Shown: positions 30,390 through 39,628 of the stretch, one piece after another | Layout of the letters: the number at the start of each line of letters is the position of its first letter | How positions within the stretch are numbered: position 1 is the first letter of the stretch | DNA from: an uncultured Nodularia sp. | GTDB lineage: Bacteria; Cyanobacteriota; Cyanobacteriia; Cyanobacteriales; Nostocaceae | Reading direction: 5' to 3' | DNA length: 64,000 nt | Assembly (NCBI GenBank): GCA_903911355.1 | Contig: CAIWDD010000111.1 | Coordinates: forward strand, 1-64,000 | Notes under the pieces: model-generated | What the model saw: the letters and a program-made list of their open reading frames with translations, nothing else | Told to the model about the DNA's origin: nothing | The model's database searches: none | Position numbers and translations under genes: made by a program

Positions 30390-32843
30390 TTGAAGAGTGA
30401 GTCCTATAGCAGCCACAATTGTTACAATTCTTTTAGATTAGATATTGAAGCCTTGATCCAGTCTGAAACCTTAGAACTACTCGAATGGCATCGCCTCTGT
30501 CAGCATCTTTCCACATTTGCGGCTACTAAACTAGGGGCGATCGCATCACTGCATCTGAAAATACCTGCATCTCAAGCAGAAAGTGAGCAATTACTTGCCC
30601 AGACTAAAGAAGTTTACCAACTAGAGAATCAAATGACAACGGGATTGTCATTTGAGGGTGTTCAAGATATTGGCGATTCTTTAGAACGGGCAGAACTTAG
30701 CGGTATTTTAGCAGGGGATGAACTGCTAGCGATCGCTACGACCTTGGCAGGGGCGAGAAATTTACGCCGCGTAATTGATAATCAAGAAGATTTGACCGTA
30801 CTCACAGAGTTAGTTGCTGATTTACGGACTTATCCCGAACTAGAGCAGGAAATACACCGATGTATTGATGAACGAGGCCAAGTAACCGACCGTGCTAGCC
30901 AAAAACTGGGGGAAATCCGGACAGAAGTACGTAAATTACGCGCTCAAATTACTCAAAAATTGCAAAATATATTACATGCAAAATCGAGCGCAGTTCAAGA
31001 ACAAATTATTACCCAAAGAGGCGATCGCTTTGTTATCCCAGTAAAAGCACCCCAAAAGGATGCGATACCGGGTATTGTACATGATACTTCTACCAGTGGA
31101 GCTACTCTTTATATAGAACCTAATTCTATAGTGCCTTTGGGTAACCAACTGCGACAGACTCTCAGAAGAGAGCAAGTTGAAGAAGAAGCCATTCGTCGGA
31201 TGCTGACACAGCAAGTCGCAGCAGTCAAAATAGATTTGGAACGGTTGTTAGCAATTGTGACTACATTGGATTTAGCAACCGCCAGAGCTAGGTACAGTTT
31301 TTGGTTAGGAGCTAATCCTCCCAGATTTATTAACCGTGGGGACAATGAAGTCATTACCCTAAGGCAATTACGCCATCCTCTGTTAGTGTGGCAACAGCAG
31401 CATGAACATGGTCAAGGTGTGGTTCCAGTGGATTTATTAATTAGTCCCCATATTCGGGTAGTAACGATTACTGGACCAAATACCGGTGGTAAAACAGTCA
31501 CTTTAAAAACCCTGGCCTTAGCAGCATTAATGGCGAAGGTAGGGTTATTTGTTCCCGCCCGCGAACCAGTAGAAATACCTTGGTTTGAGCAGGTATTAGC
31601 TGATATTGGCGACGAACAATCATTACAGCAAAGTTTATCAACATTTTCTGGACATATTCGCCGGATTAGTCGGATTTTGGATGCTTTGAGTCTTGGGGAA
31701 CAGGCAGATATCAATACCCAATCCCTCGTCCTTCTGGATGAAGTGGGGGCGGGAACTGATCCAGCAGAAGGTAGTGCTTTAGCGATCGCTTTACTACAAT
31801 ATCTAGCTAATCATGCCCAGCTAACAATGGCCACAACCCACTTTGGTGAATTAAAAGCGCTCAAGTATGATGATCAGCGATTTGAAAATGCGTCTGTAGA
31901 ATTTGATGAAAGCACACTTTCGCCTACCTATCGTTTATTGTGGGGGATTCCTGGACGTTCTAACGCCTTAGCAATTGCTCTGCGTTTAGGTTTAAAACCA
32001 GAGGTGGTAGAACAGGCAAAAACTCAGGTGGGAGGAGCTACGGACGAAATTAATCAGGTGATTGCTGGGTTAGAAGCGCAACGCCGCAGCCAAGAAACTA
32101 AAGCTGGGGAAGCTCAAATTTTGTTGCAGCAAGCGGAACGTTTATATAACGAAGTGTCGGCAAAATCTCAAGCTTTGCAGGAACGGGAAAAAGCTTTGCG
32201 GATTGATCAGGAAGTAGCAGTACAACAAGCCATCGCTCAGGCTAAAGGTGAAATTGCCCAAGTTATTCGTCGGTTGCAAAAAGGTACACCTAAAGCCCAA
32301 GATGCTCAACAAGCAACAGATGCATTAAATCAAATTGCCCAAAAATATCAACCAAAAGCACCAGCCAAACCCAAAGTTGGGTTTAAGCCCAAAGTGGGCG
32401 ATCGCGTGCGGATTTCCCAGTTTGGACAAACAGCGGAAGTTTTAACTGCTCCCGATGAGGATGGTGAGTTCAGCGTTCGCTTTGGGATGATGAAGATGAC
32501 GGTTAAGCTCGAAGACATCGAATCTTTGGATGGTCAAAAAGCTGAACCAGTAGTTAAACAGAAGCCCGCCGTAGTTCCTCAGCCGGAAAAACCCGCCCCT
32601 GCTATTCGCACGTCTCGAAATACAGTGGATTTGCGTGGTAAACGGGTAGCAGATGCGGAAATTATCTTAGATCAGGCAATTTCTGAAGCTACAGGGCCAA
32701 TCTGGATTATTCACGGACATGGTACCGGTAAGTTACGGCAAGGAGTTCACGCCTTTTTGCATCAGCACTCCAGAGTTAGCCACCACCAACCAGCAGAACA
32801 AGTAGATGGTGGTAGTGGTGTCACCATTGCTCATATTAAATAA
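30390..32843 (+). CDS. mutS2: Endonuclease MutS2 (DNA/ribosome rescue ATPase)
   Basis: A MutS2 of about 817 residues: clamp/core helices (about 25-330), an ABC-type ATPase with Walker A TGPNTGGKTVTLK (about 361), signature-like STFSGHIRRI and Walker B LVLLDEVGAGTDPAEG, a long coiled coil, a KOW-like segment (VGDRVRISQFGQTAEVL) and a C-terminal Smr nuclease domain with TVDLRGKRVADAE and IIHGHGTGKLRQGV. MutS2 has been reported to suppress recombination and, in Bacillus, to split collided ribosomes. No ATG is available at the 5' end. The frame opens with TTG at 30390; a TTG at 30453 (LIQSETLELLEWHRLC) gives the more usual family start. Confidence 0.92.
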   Translation: MKSESYSSHNCYNSFRLDIEALIQSETLELLEWHRLCQHLSTFAATKLGAIASLHLKIPASQAESEQLLAQTKEVYQLENQMTTGLSFEGVQDIGDSLERAELSGILAGDELLAIATTLAGARNLRRVIDNQEDLTVLTELVADLRTYPELEQEIHRCIDERGQVTDRASQKLGEIRTEVRKLRAQITQKLQNILHAKSSAVQEQIITQRGDRFVIPVKAPQKDAIPGIVHDTSTSGATLYIEPNSIVPLGNQLRQTLRREQVEEEAIRRMLTQQVAAVKIDLERLLAIVTTLDLATARARYSFWLGANPPRFINRGDNEVITLRQLRHPLLVWQQQHEHGQGVVPVDLLISPHIRVVTITGPNTGGKTVTLKTLALAALMAKVGLFVPAREPVEIPWFEQVLADIGDEQSLQQSLSTFSGHIRRISRILDALSLGEQADINTQSLVLLDEVGAGTDPAEGSALAIALLQYLANHAQLTMATTHFGELKALKYDDQRFENASVEFDESTLSPTYRLLWGIPGRSNALAIALRLGLKPEVVEQAKTQVGGATDEINQVIAGLEAQRRSQETKAGEAQILLQQAERLYNEVSAKSQALQEREKALRIDQEVAVQQAIAQAKGEIAQVIRRLQKGTPKAQDAQQATDALNQIAQKYQPKAPAKPKVGFKPKVGDRVRISQFGQTAEVLTAPDEDGEFSVRFGMMKMTVKLEDIESLDGQKAEPVVKQKPAVVPQPEKPAPAIRTSRNTVDLRGKRVADAEIILDQAISEATGPIWIIHGHGTGKLRQGVHAFLHQHSRVSHHQPAEQVDGGSGVTIAHIK

Positions 32844-32996
32844 ATAGGCAATAAATATCATGGGTGCGGGCAAGTAAATTTTTAATATCTAGTTATTAGT
32901 TGCTTTTATATAAATTAGCAATTAGCAATTAGATATTAACTAAATTCAGCAATGTTTATTTATAGTTGCTAATAATATGGACAAATATCCAAATCA
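32844..32996. repeat. AATTAGC tandem repeats downstream of mutS2
   Basis: The gap contains AATTAGCAATTAGCAATTAG (about 32913-32932), a heptanucleotide repeat, in AT-rich sequence between mutS2 and the TnpB remnant. No gene is seen. Confidence 0.5.
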
Positions 32997-33440
32997 TTAG
33001 TTCGGAAGTTTTACTTTCACTGGACAAACTACAATGCCCTCTATCCCATTTGCAAAAGCATTTGGGACTGCTTTTCTCATGATATTATAGGATCCATTAA
33101 CATCAGCGTTAATCATCCTGCCATCAGCAGATTTGTACAAACCTCGAATTATTCTCTTACCACTAAATGTGTGTTTAACACCTTCTTGATAAGTAGGGAT
33201 ATTATCTAAATCTAAAAAGCTAGCTTTCTTCTGTGACCAAAACTTTGATTCCCATTAACTCTGCTTTGTACGTCAACTTATTAATAAATAGTGAATGAGG
33301 AATTTGTACAAAGTTTTGGTTATTACAGCTACCTATATTGATTTCTTGCTTCCAGTTTTCGTTTTTGCCTATATCCTTGTGTTCGCACACTATTAGACTG
33401 ACGCCTATTGAATTTGCGTATTCCGAAAGCTTTATTAGTT
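32997..33440 (-). pseudogene. Truncated TnpB (IS200/IS605 family)
   Basis: Minus-strand translation gives the C-terminal third of a TnpB/OrfB RNA-guided nuclease. It runs from LIKLSEYANSIGVSLIVCEH through NWKQEINIG, NQNFVQIPHSLFINKLTYKAELMGIKVLVTEES to a stop, then after a frameshift ASFLDLDNIPTYQEGVKH, RGLYKSADG and the RuvC-III signature NADVNGSYNIMRKAVPNA, ending at 32997. The N-terminal part is gone. Several residues between TEES and ASFLDL that normally carry the first zinc-finger cysteine region are deleted. No tnpA partner or element ends could be recognised. It is a dead insertion-sequence relic. Confidence 0.9.
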
Positions 33441-33733
33441 AAATTTTAAACTCGACTTATATCTATTATAGCATACATAAGTCCATAATTGGGCATACTT
33501 GACTACAAAATCAGCAAAGTTTTTCAATACATGAATAAGGAAGCATTGAATTTTATCAATAACTTCATGTGTTTTGCCAAGTAAATTGGTGGAAAATTGA
33601 TTTTCCTCTAGTAAAGTAAGACAAAGACTATTGCTGTTGACTAAATGAGCAAAGCGATGGGAAACCAACCTGAATATTTAAGGGTCTGGTTTCAAAATGG
33701 GTAACAGCAACAGACCCTACAGACTGATCACCT
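33441..33733. other. AT-rich gap before DUF3038 gene
   Basis: About 290 bases. A minus-strand frame of 77 codons covers most of it (33435-33668), but it lacks a convincing start context or recognisable domain, so I do not call it. The last 40 bases before 33734 presumably hold the DUF3038 ribosome binding site, which is not obvious. Confidence 0.35.
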
Positions 33734-34360
33734 ATGCTAAACGTTATGCACTCGGCCGCCGATTCAGCCACACCAAATCCTCAGTGGGACGATTTAATTA
33801 AGCTTCCAGCCTCAAACACAGTTCAGTGGGAGAATATCAAGACCCAGTTAGACTTGGTGCTGTTAGCGCTAGAAACTTTCACTGGTATTGGTTCCGAAGC
33901 TATGTTGTCTGCGGCAATTAACCTGAATTTAGAGTCAAGAGTGCCAGACCGGGTAGCTTTATGGCGATTGCGTCAGTCTAATCCCCTACGCAGGGGACAA
34001 GGTGGACGAAAAAAGCTAGATGTAGAAGAAGCTCGAGCAATTGTTCTCATTACCTGCTACCTCGCCAAACAGCACCAGGAATTAATTCGCCGTGCTGTTG
34101 GTCTACTGGAAAAAATGGCGGAAAAGAATCGGGAGCAGCGCCTCGCCCCGCTTCGCTATCATCAGGCTGCTTTACTTGGAGATTATATCGATGCTTTCTG
34201 TAATACCTACCAAGAACGGATGGAAGAAGACGACCAAATAACCACGGATCTACTCACAAACTTAGCACTAAAACTGCTTGTGGATTTACTGTTTTATAGT
34301 GCGCCTGGTGGACACCGCCGTCTCTGGCTAGCACTAATAGAGAGTTCCAATTTTAGATAA
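33734..34360 (+). CDS. DUF3038 domain protein
   Basis: This 208-residue soluble, helix-rich protein is recognised as a cyanobacterial DUF3038 protein (NIKTQLDLVLLALETFTGIGSEAML, RVALWRLRQSNPLRRGQGGRKKLDVEEARAIVLI, then an ENREQRLAPLRY-like turn). Its function is unknown. It is immediately followed by a DUF4335 gene after about 20 bases; these two families typically travel together in cyanobacteria, which suggests a joint role. The first Met (LNVMHSAADS) may be replaced by the second, four codons on. Confidence 0.82.
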   Translation: MLNVMHSAADSATPNPQWDDLIKLPASNTVQWENIKTQLDLVLLALETFTGIGSEAMLSAAINLNLESRVPDRVALWRLRQSNPLRRGQGGRKKLDVEEARAIVLITCYLAKQHQELIRRAVGLLEKMAEKNREQRLAPLRYHQAALLGDYIDAFCNTYQERMEEDDQITTDLLTNLALKLLVDLLFYSAPGGHRRLWLALIESSNFR

Positions 34361-34383
34361 TCGTCTTCTTGGTCGTTTCTGCT

Positions 34384-35811
34384 ATGCCACCATTTAATTC
34401 TGTCATTAGACGCTACGCACGCCCTAATTGTACCCTAGAAATATGGGCACAAAGTTCGCCGTTGTCCCATTTAATGGGAAAAACTGTGATCAAGCAGCTA
34501 ACCTTTGAGCTATATTTTGAGGATGCCCAAAGACTAGAAGCAGGTAAAATCGTCATTAGGGGCGATCGCGAGCAACTAGAAATTTTGTGTGATGTTGTCA
34601 CCAACTATGTACAAAAATTTCTACAGCAACCCCCAAATAACTTTTGGCTGAGTCTTTGTGAACCTCAGGATTCCACGAAAGTATCTCATGATTCAGAGTT
34701 CACAGATTTTGACCAGACTCCACTACCGAGCGCTAAACCCTCGAAATCTTTTATCTCCCAAACATCTCAGAGCAAAATCTACTTAGAAGCAGACAATGAT
34801 ATAACTCATAATCTATTTCTTGGTTCTCTTTCTAACCCAACATCTGGCTCTGTAATTATATTGAGTTTGCTGCAACTTTTCGATTTAGCAACTGCTTTAG
34901 ATGAGTATTCTGCTGATGTTATGGCTTTACCAAATTTAAATAACAATAATAAACTTTTGCGATTACCAGCTTGGTCTCCCATTGCCGCAGTCATGGTTTT
35001 AGGTGTAGGACTAATACCACTGACTTGGAACTTTGTCAATAATAGGCAAAATCAAACACAGATAACGAAAACTGCTGTAAAACCGTCTGTGGATGTTCCC
35101 ACACCGCAACCCGAAGTTACGCCTCCAGGTAATTTAACCTCTCCACAAACCTTAGCCTCTAACTCTCAAGTTACCACTGGCACATTCCCAGAAGCGCCCC
35201 TAAAGCAATCTAATTCTAGCATCCTGACTAATCCCTCTTCATCCCTACCATCTGGGACGGATCCAGTGTTTCTATCTCAGCCGCTCGCCCAGCGTAGCCT
35301 CTCTTCTGGATATACATTACCATCAGTTCCCTTGTCTGTTTCCACTAATCCCCAGCCAAATCAGAGTTCTCCGCCATCTTCAGCAGTCAATCTACAGGAA
35401 AGGGAAAACACAATCAATGGCTCTGCAAATATTGCTACTCCATCAAATAATAATTCATTAGTTGCTAGGTCAACGAGTCAACCGGTAACTCCGAAATCGG
35501 AAACTTTGGCCGCCGGTAGTCAGTTATTTGATATCCCTCAAGTAGCAGAAGCTCGAGAAATATTTACAAAGCGCTGGCAGCCACCTAGTGGATTTACACA
35601 AACACTAGAGTACAGTTTAATGGTTAATGATAATGGTAGCATTGACAAGATTTATCCCATCAATCAGGCTGCGAGAATATTCATTGAGGATGCGGGGATG
35701 CCTGAAATTGGTAAACCCTTTGTTTCTGCCAATAAAAAGGGAGAAATTATCAGAATTCGAGTGCTTCTCAGCCCTGATGGCAAAGTTCAAACATTTGCAG
35801 AAAATGAATAA
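34384..35811 (+). CDS. DUF4335 domain protein
   Basis: This 475-residue protein has three parts. The N-terminal DUF4335 domain (about 1-170) has SVIRRYARPNCTLEIWAQSSPLS and LTFELYFEDAQRLEAGKIVIRGDREQLE. A single transmembrane helix follows (AWSPIAAVMVLGVGLIPLTWNFV, about 203-225). A long Ser/Pro/Asn-rich linker leads to a C-terminal globular part (EAREIFTKRWQPPSGFTQTLEYSLMVNDNGSIDKIYP) that is probably periplasmic. The reading frame extends five codons upstream to a TTG, but I choose the ATG (MPPFNSVIRRYA). It is coupled with the DUF3038 gene. The function is unknown. Confidence 0.82.
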   Translation: MPPFNSVIRRYARPNCTLEIWAQSSPLSHLMGKTVIKQLTFELYFEDAQRLEAGKIVIRGDREQLEILCDVVTNYVQKFLQQPPNNFWLSLCEPQDSTKVSHDSEFTDFDQTPLPSAKPSKSFISQTSQSKIYLEADNDITHNLFLGSLSNPTSGSVIILSLLQLFDLATALDEYSADVMALPNLNNNNKLLRLPAWSPIAAVMVLGVGLIPLTWNFVNNRQNQTQITKTAVKPSVDVPTPQPEVTPPGNLTSPQTLASNSQVTTGTFPEAPLKQSNSSILTNPSSSLPSGTDPVFLSQPLAQRSLSSGYTLPSVPLSVSTNPQPNQSSPPSSAVNLQERENTINGSANIATPSNNNSLVARSTSQPVTPKSETLAAGSQLFDIPQVAEAREIFTKRWQPPSGFTQTLEYSLMVNDNGSIDKIYPINQAARIFIEDAGMPEIGKPFVSANKKGEIIRIRVLLSPDGKVQTFAENE

Positions 35812-35820
35812 TAAATAAGC

Positions 35821-35852
35821 AGATGGCCGAGTTCTTGAAGAACTCGGCTATC
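35821..35852. terminator. Bidirectional terminator hairpin
   Basis: AGATgGCCGAGTTC-ttgaa-GAACTCGGCtATCT, a strong 9-bp core stem with outer pairing, lies between the convergent DUF4335 and ferredoxin genes, 10 bases past the DUF4335 stop. Position and strength suggest it ends both transcripts. Confidence 0.75.
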
Positions 35853-35879
35853 TGATAGAGGTTTTATGATGACAAATTA

Positions 35880-36338
35880 TTAAGAGTTTTTTGGAGGTTT
35901 TAATTTTTGTTTTTTACGCCGCCGTTGACTAGTAGATACAGCCTGTTCCACTGGATACCCGGCAATAGGTATTACCTGATATTTCCGCTCTTCTTCTAAC
36001 TTTTTCAGTTCAGTGTAATCAACCCAATGGATGCAATCAACTGGACAAGTATCAATTGCCTCCTGAATGACTTCCTCTGAATCAGCATCTTGACGAATCA
36101 CGCGCGATCGCCCATAATCCGCTTCAATATAGAAGGTGTTACGGGCTACATGAGCGCAGTGTAAGCAGCCAATGCAGGTGATTTCGTCTACGTAAACACC
36201 CTTTTGACGCTGAACACCACCCAATTCCGGCTCTAAACCAGAGCGTTCTGGCTCATCCCGTAAGAAACCGCCTAACTCTGGTTCTGCACCGGAACGGTTG
36301 TTTTCTTCTTCTGACGGCGACGGCAGAAAATCAGCCAT
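35880..36338 (-). CDS. Ferredoxin-like [4Fe-4S] protein
   Basis: This 152-residue protein has one [4Fe-4S] site, formed by CIGCLHC (about 58-64) and the later TCPVDC, in a Fer4-like fold (VDEITCIGCLHCAHVARNTFYIEADYGRSRV). The N-terminus is acidic, with a duplicated RSGxEPELGG segment (about 15-24 and 32-41). The C-terminus is very basic (RRRKKQKLKPPK). This composition recurs in cyanobacterial and plastid ferredoxin-related proteins. Its redox partner is unknown. Its ATG overlaps the stop of the Ycf35 gene (TAATG), so the two are translationally coupled. Confidence 0.85.
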   Translation of the reverse strand: MADFLPSPSEEENNRSGAEPELGGFLRDEPERSGLEPELGGVQRQKGVYVDEITCIGCLHCAHVARNTFYIEADYGRSRVIRQDADSEEVIQEAIDTCPVDCIHWVDYTELKKLEEERKYQVIPIAGYPVEQAVSTSQRRRKKQKLKPPKNS

Positions 36339-36724
36339 TACGCACTCCAGCGTTGTACTACTAAGCGAATTGAGCCATCTGGATTTTTTTGTTGTTCTGC
36401 CACTTCAAAGCCTACACGAGCTGTTTCTTTCACCACTGTTTGGTAAGCATAGCGTTGGGTTACTTGGCGCAAGAACCCATCCACAGATAGGCCTTGTTGC
36501 CAATATTGCAAGTCAGCCACCAATTCATATTCTTTGCCATTCCATCTAAAGCCGATGTCATAGCCATTTTCCTGCTCAATAGTGACTTCCGCAGGATGGG
36601 TTTGACCGCGATAGCCACGGACTTCCCGTGGTCCGGGTTTCCAGTCTATGCCCAATTCAGTGAGTGCATCTTTTAAAGAGTCCAGGTTACGGATTTGAGT
36701 CTTAATTTGGCTAAAATGTGACAT
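36338..36724 (-). CDS. ycf35: Ycf35 (DUF1257) protein
   Basis: This 128-residue protein matches Ycf35, found in cyanobacteria and some plastid genomes: MSHFSQIKTQIRNLDSLKDAL, KPGPREVRGYRGQ, YDIGFRWNGKEYELVADLQYWQ and QRYAYQTVVKE. Its biochemical role is unknown. It lies in a tight minus-strand run DUF2997-Ycf35-ferredoxin, suggesting a shared redox or assembly function (inference). Length is the usual one. Confidence 0.9.
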   Translation of the reverse strand: MSHFSQIKTQIRNLDSLKDALTELGIDWKPGPREVRGYRGQTHPAEVTIEQENGYDIGFRWNGKEYELVADLQYWQQGLSVDGFLRQVTQRYAYQTVVKETARVGFEVAEQQKNPDGSIRLVVQRWSA

Positions 36725-36764
36725 GGCAGTGATTAATAAATGAGACTAAACTGTGAGGAAAAAC

Positions 36765-36974
36765 TTACCAATCGCTGTATGTGGCTTGGGTATTAGCCAC
36801 GGAGGATTGTTGCAACTGAGTCGCAAAAAATTCTGAGGTTGGCTCATGACTAAGTACTTGTCCTAGCTGTGCTTCTATTGCTGCTGTGACCTCAGCGCAT
36901 GAATTGCCCATAATGCCAGTGACTTTTTCTTGTACTCGACCGTCTGGATAGATGATGAACTCTAATGTCTCCAT
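36765..36974 (-). CDS. DUF2997 protein
   Basis: This small protein of 69 residues begins METLEFIIYPDGRVQEKVTGIMGNSC and continues VTAAIEAQLGQVL, the DUF2997 pattern seen in cyanobacteria next to Ycf35. The reading frame stays open for 33 more codons upstream to 37073, but that part is basic and unrelated to the family, so I choose the ATG at 36974. It is the first gene of the DUF2997-Ycf35-ferredoxin unit. Function unknown. Confidence 0.78.
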   Translation of the reverse strand: METLEFIIYPDGRVQEKVTGIMGNSCAEVTAAIEAQLGQVLSHEPTSEFFATQLQQSSVANTQATYSDW

Positions 36975-37648
36975 ACTTTTGGCCAACCATGATACGACTT
37001 TTGAACTTGACCGCCTGAGCAGCCGGCTAAAAATATAGCCCTGGGAACATTGTTTTAGATACAAACTTGGCATTTGCTAACTAATGTTCCATCTCTCAAA
37101 ATATATATCTCAGAATCTTTACAAAATTTATTATTATTATAAGCACATACATCACTTATTAGTTAGTTTCTCTTAACCTCACTAATTAGTCAAGCTCACG
37201 ATTGCTGTGAGAAAATGGGTAATAAAAACCCTGAAAGCCAGCTATAGCAGCAGTTTAGCCCCTTTTATGCTTCACAAAAATATACTTTTTATTGAAAAAC
37301 TTTATCATTACCATTGAATATATATTATTCTGTCCATAGATAACTTCAATGTGTGTGCTTTTACCCAGTGGCATTATTTAATATCTGCGCTCTGGGATAC
37401 AATGTGATCATGTAATAGTACATATGTATTGAACGCTCTAGTTACTGCTTTTTAGCAAAGCTAATAATAAAAAATACCTATTAAATATTTTGGCACAGAG
37501 GTAAGTTAAATAATAAACATCCCTGTCTTGGTATCCAAGGTCAAATCAGCAAAATATTCTCTTAAAAAAAGCATTATTCAGCTAACCAAACCAGGATAAT
37601 GGAGCATAATTAACCTTTATAGCCATCAGCTAACACGGTAAATTCACT
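36975..37648. other. Long divergent intergenic region
   Basis: About 670 AT-rich bases lie between the divergent DUF2997 and saccharopine-dehydrogenase-like genes. It contains the open upstream extension of the DUF2997 frame and otherwise no recognised gene, RNA or repeat. The promoters of both units must lie here. Confidence 0.45.
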
Positions 37649-38653
37649 ATGAATACACAACTAACCAACCTACCTATCCGCGTCGGAGTTCTGGGTTTTG
37701 GTGGACTGGGACAAGCAGCCGCAAAACTCCTGTCTGGCAAAGGGGAAATGATCTTAGTCGCAGCAGGCGACCAAAAAGGCTACGCTTACTCTACAGAAGG
37801 TTTAAATACTCAACAATGTATTCAAACCTACCAGTCTCAAGGTTCTGTGGGTTATTTAGAACCATTTGGGACATTAAGCAATAGCAGCATTCAAGATTTA
37901 ATTGCGACAGGTCAGCCTGTAGATGGTTACTTTCTGGCCTTACCAAACCTCCCTAACGATTTTATCCCCTCAGTAGCCCAAGAGTTTATCAAATCGGGTT
38001 GGCGGGGTGTGTTAGTGGATGCTATTAAGCGTACCAGCGCAGTAGAACAACTTTTGTCGATGAAAGCAGAACTACAAGCAGCCGGAATCACTTATATGTC
38101 TGGATGTGGTGCTACACCTGGATTATTAACAGCGGCGGCGGCTTTAGCAGCCCAAAGCTACGCCGAAATTCACAAGGTAGAAATTACCTTTGGTGTTGGT
38201 ATTGCTAACTGGGAAGCTTACCGGGCTACAGTTCGGGAGGACATTGGCCATATGCCTGGTTATACTGTAGAAAAGGCTAGGGCAATGACTGATGCAGAAG
38301 TAGAAGCCCTATTAGATAAAACCAATGGCGTGTTGACTTTAGAGAATATGGAACACGCTGATGATGTGATGTTAGAATTTGCCGGCATTTGTTCGCGCGA
38401 TCGCGTTACAGTTGGTGGTATAGTTGATACTCGCAATCCTAAAAAACCTCTCAGCACTAACGTTAAAGTTACAGGACGTACCTTTGAAGGTAAGATTTCC
38501 ACCCATACCTTTACCTTAGGAGATGAAACCAGTATGGCGGCGAATGTTTGTGGTCCGGCCTTCGGTTATCTTAAAGCTGGGAAACAATTACACGATCGCG
38601 GTATTTATGGGATTTTCACCGCAGCTGAAATTATGCCCCAATTTGTGAAATAA
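37649..38653 (+). CDS. Saccharopine dehydrogenase-like oxidoreductase
   Basis: This 334-residue Rossmann-fold protein opens with the NAD(P)-binding motif [17 protein letters not shown] (about 12-28). It also has [30 protein letters not shown] and the [18 protein letters not shown] segment typical of saccharopine/homospermidine-type dehydrogenases. The C-terminal half is a substrate domain with [23 protein letters not shown] cytosolic dehydrogenase is likely, but lysine metabolism is not proven. The gene is monocistronic, closed by a strong hairpin. Confidence 0.75.
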   Translation: MNTQLTNLPIRVGVLGFGGLGQAAAKLLSGKGEMILVAAGDQKGYAYSTEGLNTQQCIQTYQSQGSVGYLEPFGTLSNSSIQDLIATGQPVDGYFLALPNLPNDFIPSVAQEFIKSGWRGVLVDAIKRTSAVEQLLSMKAELQAAGITYMSGCGATPGLLTAAAALAAQSYAEIHKVEITFGVGIANWEAYRATVREDIGHMPGYTVEKARAMTDAEVEALLDKTNGVLTLENMEHADDVMLEFAGICSRDRVTVGGIVDTRNPKKPLSTNVKVTGRTFEGKISTHTFTLGDETSMAANVCGPAFGYLKAGKQLHDRGIYGIFTAAEIMPQFVK

Positions 38654-38659
38654 GCTGCT

Positions 38660-38680
38660 AGGGGCTAGGCTCTAGCCCCT
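38660..38680. terminator. Bidirectional terminator hairpin
   Basis: AGGGGCTAG-gct-CTAGCCCCT, a perfect 9-bp stem with a 3-base loop, lies six bases past the stop of the saccharopine-dehydrogenase-like gene and before the end of the convergent DUF6816 gene, with TTCTGATATTTGT after it. Confidence 0.8.
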
Positions 38681-38694
38681 TCTGATATTTGTCC

Positions 38695-39501
38695 TCAGTT
38701 TGTGGGTGAAAATTCTAAGCGATACCGATAGAGGGCCACTGGATGAGAAGCCGCTCTAAAGTAATTTGGGTCTTGGGGTGAAAGATAAACAGCAGTTACT
38801 TGATCTGCGACGACTGCAGAATATGATGTAGCCAATTTATTGTAAGCTGTAGTTGATTCTACGGTATTGAAATATGGACGCGAATCACCTTTAAATAGTT
38901 GTTGAAAAACTTCCGATGTAATAAAATTACTATCTGATGTGGTTTCCGTAGCGCGGGCGCTAATGATAGAAACTAATTGGCGATCGCAAACTTTAGCCGT
39001 CAAGCATTCCCCACGTAAACGGGTAATTTGGCGATTAGGTGAATGTGGGTCTATTTTCACTGATAAAACAGCTTCGTCACCTAAATAAGCCTTGGCCAAA
39101 TTTAAACTATTAAATTTTCTATCTGCTACTACAACTGATGATTGATCGGCAATTTTCGGAATCAATTTTAACCCACTGCTAGGGGGTTTTTGTCTAATAA
39201 AACGCACGACAAAACTCACAGGTTGATTTAGTTGTTCGCGATTAGATTCAAATCCCGGGGTGACTATATCCGGTGCTAAAGGTGCAACCAAATCTACTAA
39301 TGTACTTGTCACCTTCCATGAACCAGCCATCCAATCAGGATAAACCAAATCTCCTTGAGCAGTTTCCACGGATGTTATCTGTTCCCACTGGGGAAAATTT
39401 GCCAGGCGTTGAGACAATTCTCCTGCTGCTGCTGTACCATTGCATCCGAGTAGGCAGAAAATAACTAAGCTAAAAGTGCAAATCGCCCTGAGACTCAGCA
39501 T
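38695..39501 (-). CDS. DUF6816-like secreted protein
   Basis: This 268-residue protein starts with a signal peptide and a possible lipobox (LVIFCLLGCNGTAAAGE, Cys at about 20). It continues with the cyanobacterial pattern LVYPDWMAGSWKVTSTLVDLVAPLAPDIVTPGFE (in two parts) and VSFVVRFIRQ. The C-terminal part reads VYLSPQDPNYFRAASHPVALYRYRLEF. It is probably a lumenal or periplasmic lipoprotein of beta-rich fold; plant chloroplast relatives are known, with no assigned function. It is convergent with the saccharopine-like gene. Confidence 0.75.
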   Translation of the reverse strand: MLSLRAICTFSLVIFCLLGCNGTAAAGELSQRLANFPQWEQITSVETAQGDLVYPDWMAGSWKVTSTLVDLVAPLAPDIVTPGFESNREQLNQPVSFVVRFIRQKPPSSGLKLIPKIADQSSVVVADRKFNSLNLAKAYLGDEAVLSVKIDPHSPNRQITRLRGECLTAKVCDRQLVSIISARATETTSDSNFITSEVFQQLFKGDSRPYFNTVESTTAYNKLATSYSAVVADQVTAVYLSPQDPNYFRAASHPVALYRYRLEFSPTN

Positions 39502-39628
39502 TAATTTTATGGGATTTTGAAGGTGGTGATATTTTGATTGCTGTATAAATCAGAATGAATTAACCACGGATATAGACACCTTAGCGGCTATGGCTATAGG
39601 GTACACAGATGTTTTTGTAGTTTAGCAT

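Noticed and set aside
33435-33668. Minus-strand frame of 77 codons before the DUF3038 gene
   Set aside because: No recognisable domain, start context or conservation clue, in a region of insertion-sequence decay.
36975-37073. 33-codon upstream extension of the DUF2997 gene
   Set aside because: Basic, unrelated sequence; the family domain starts at METLEF.
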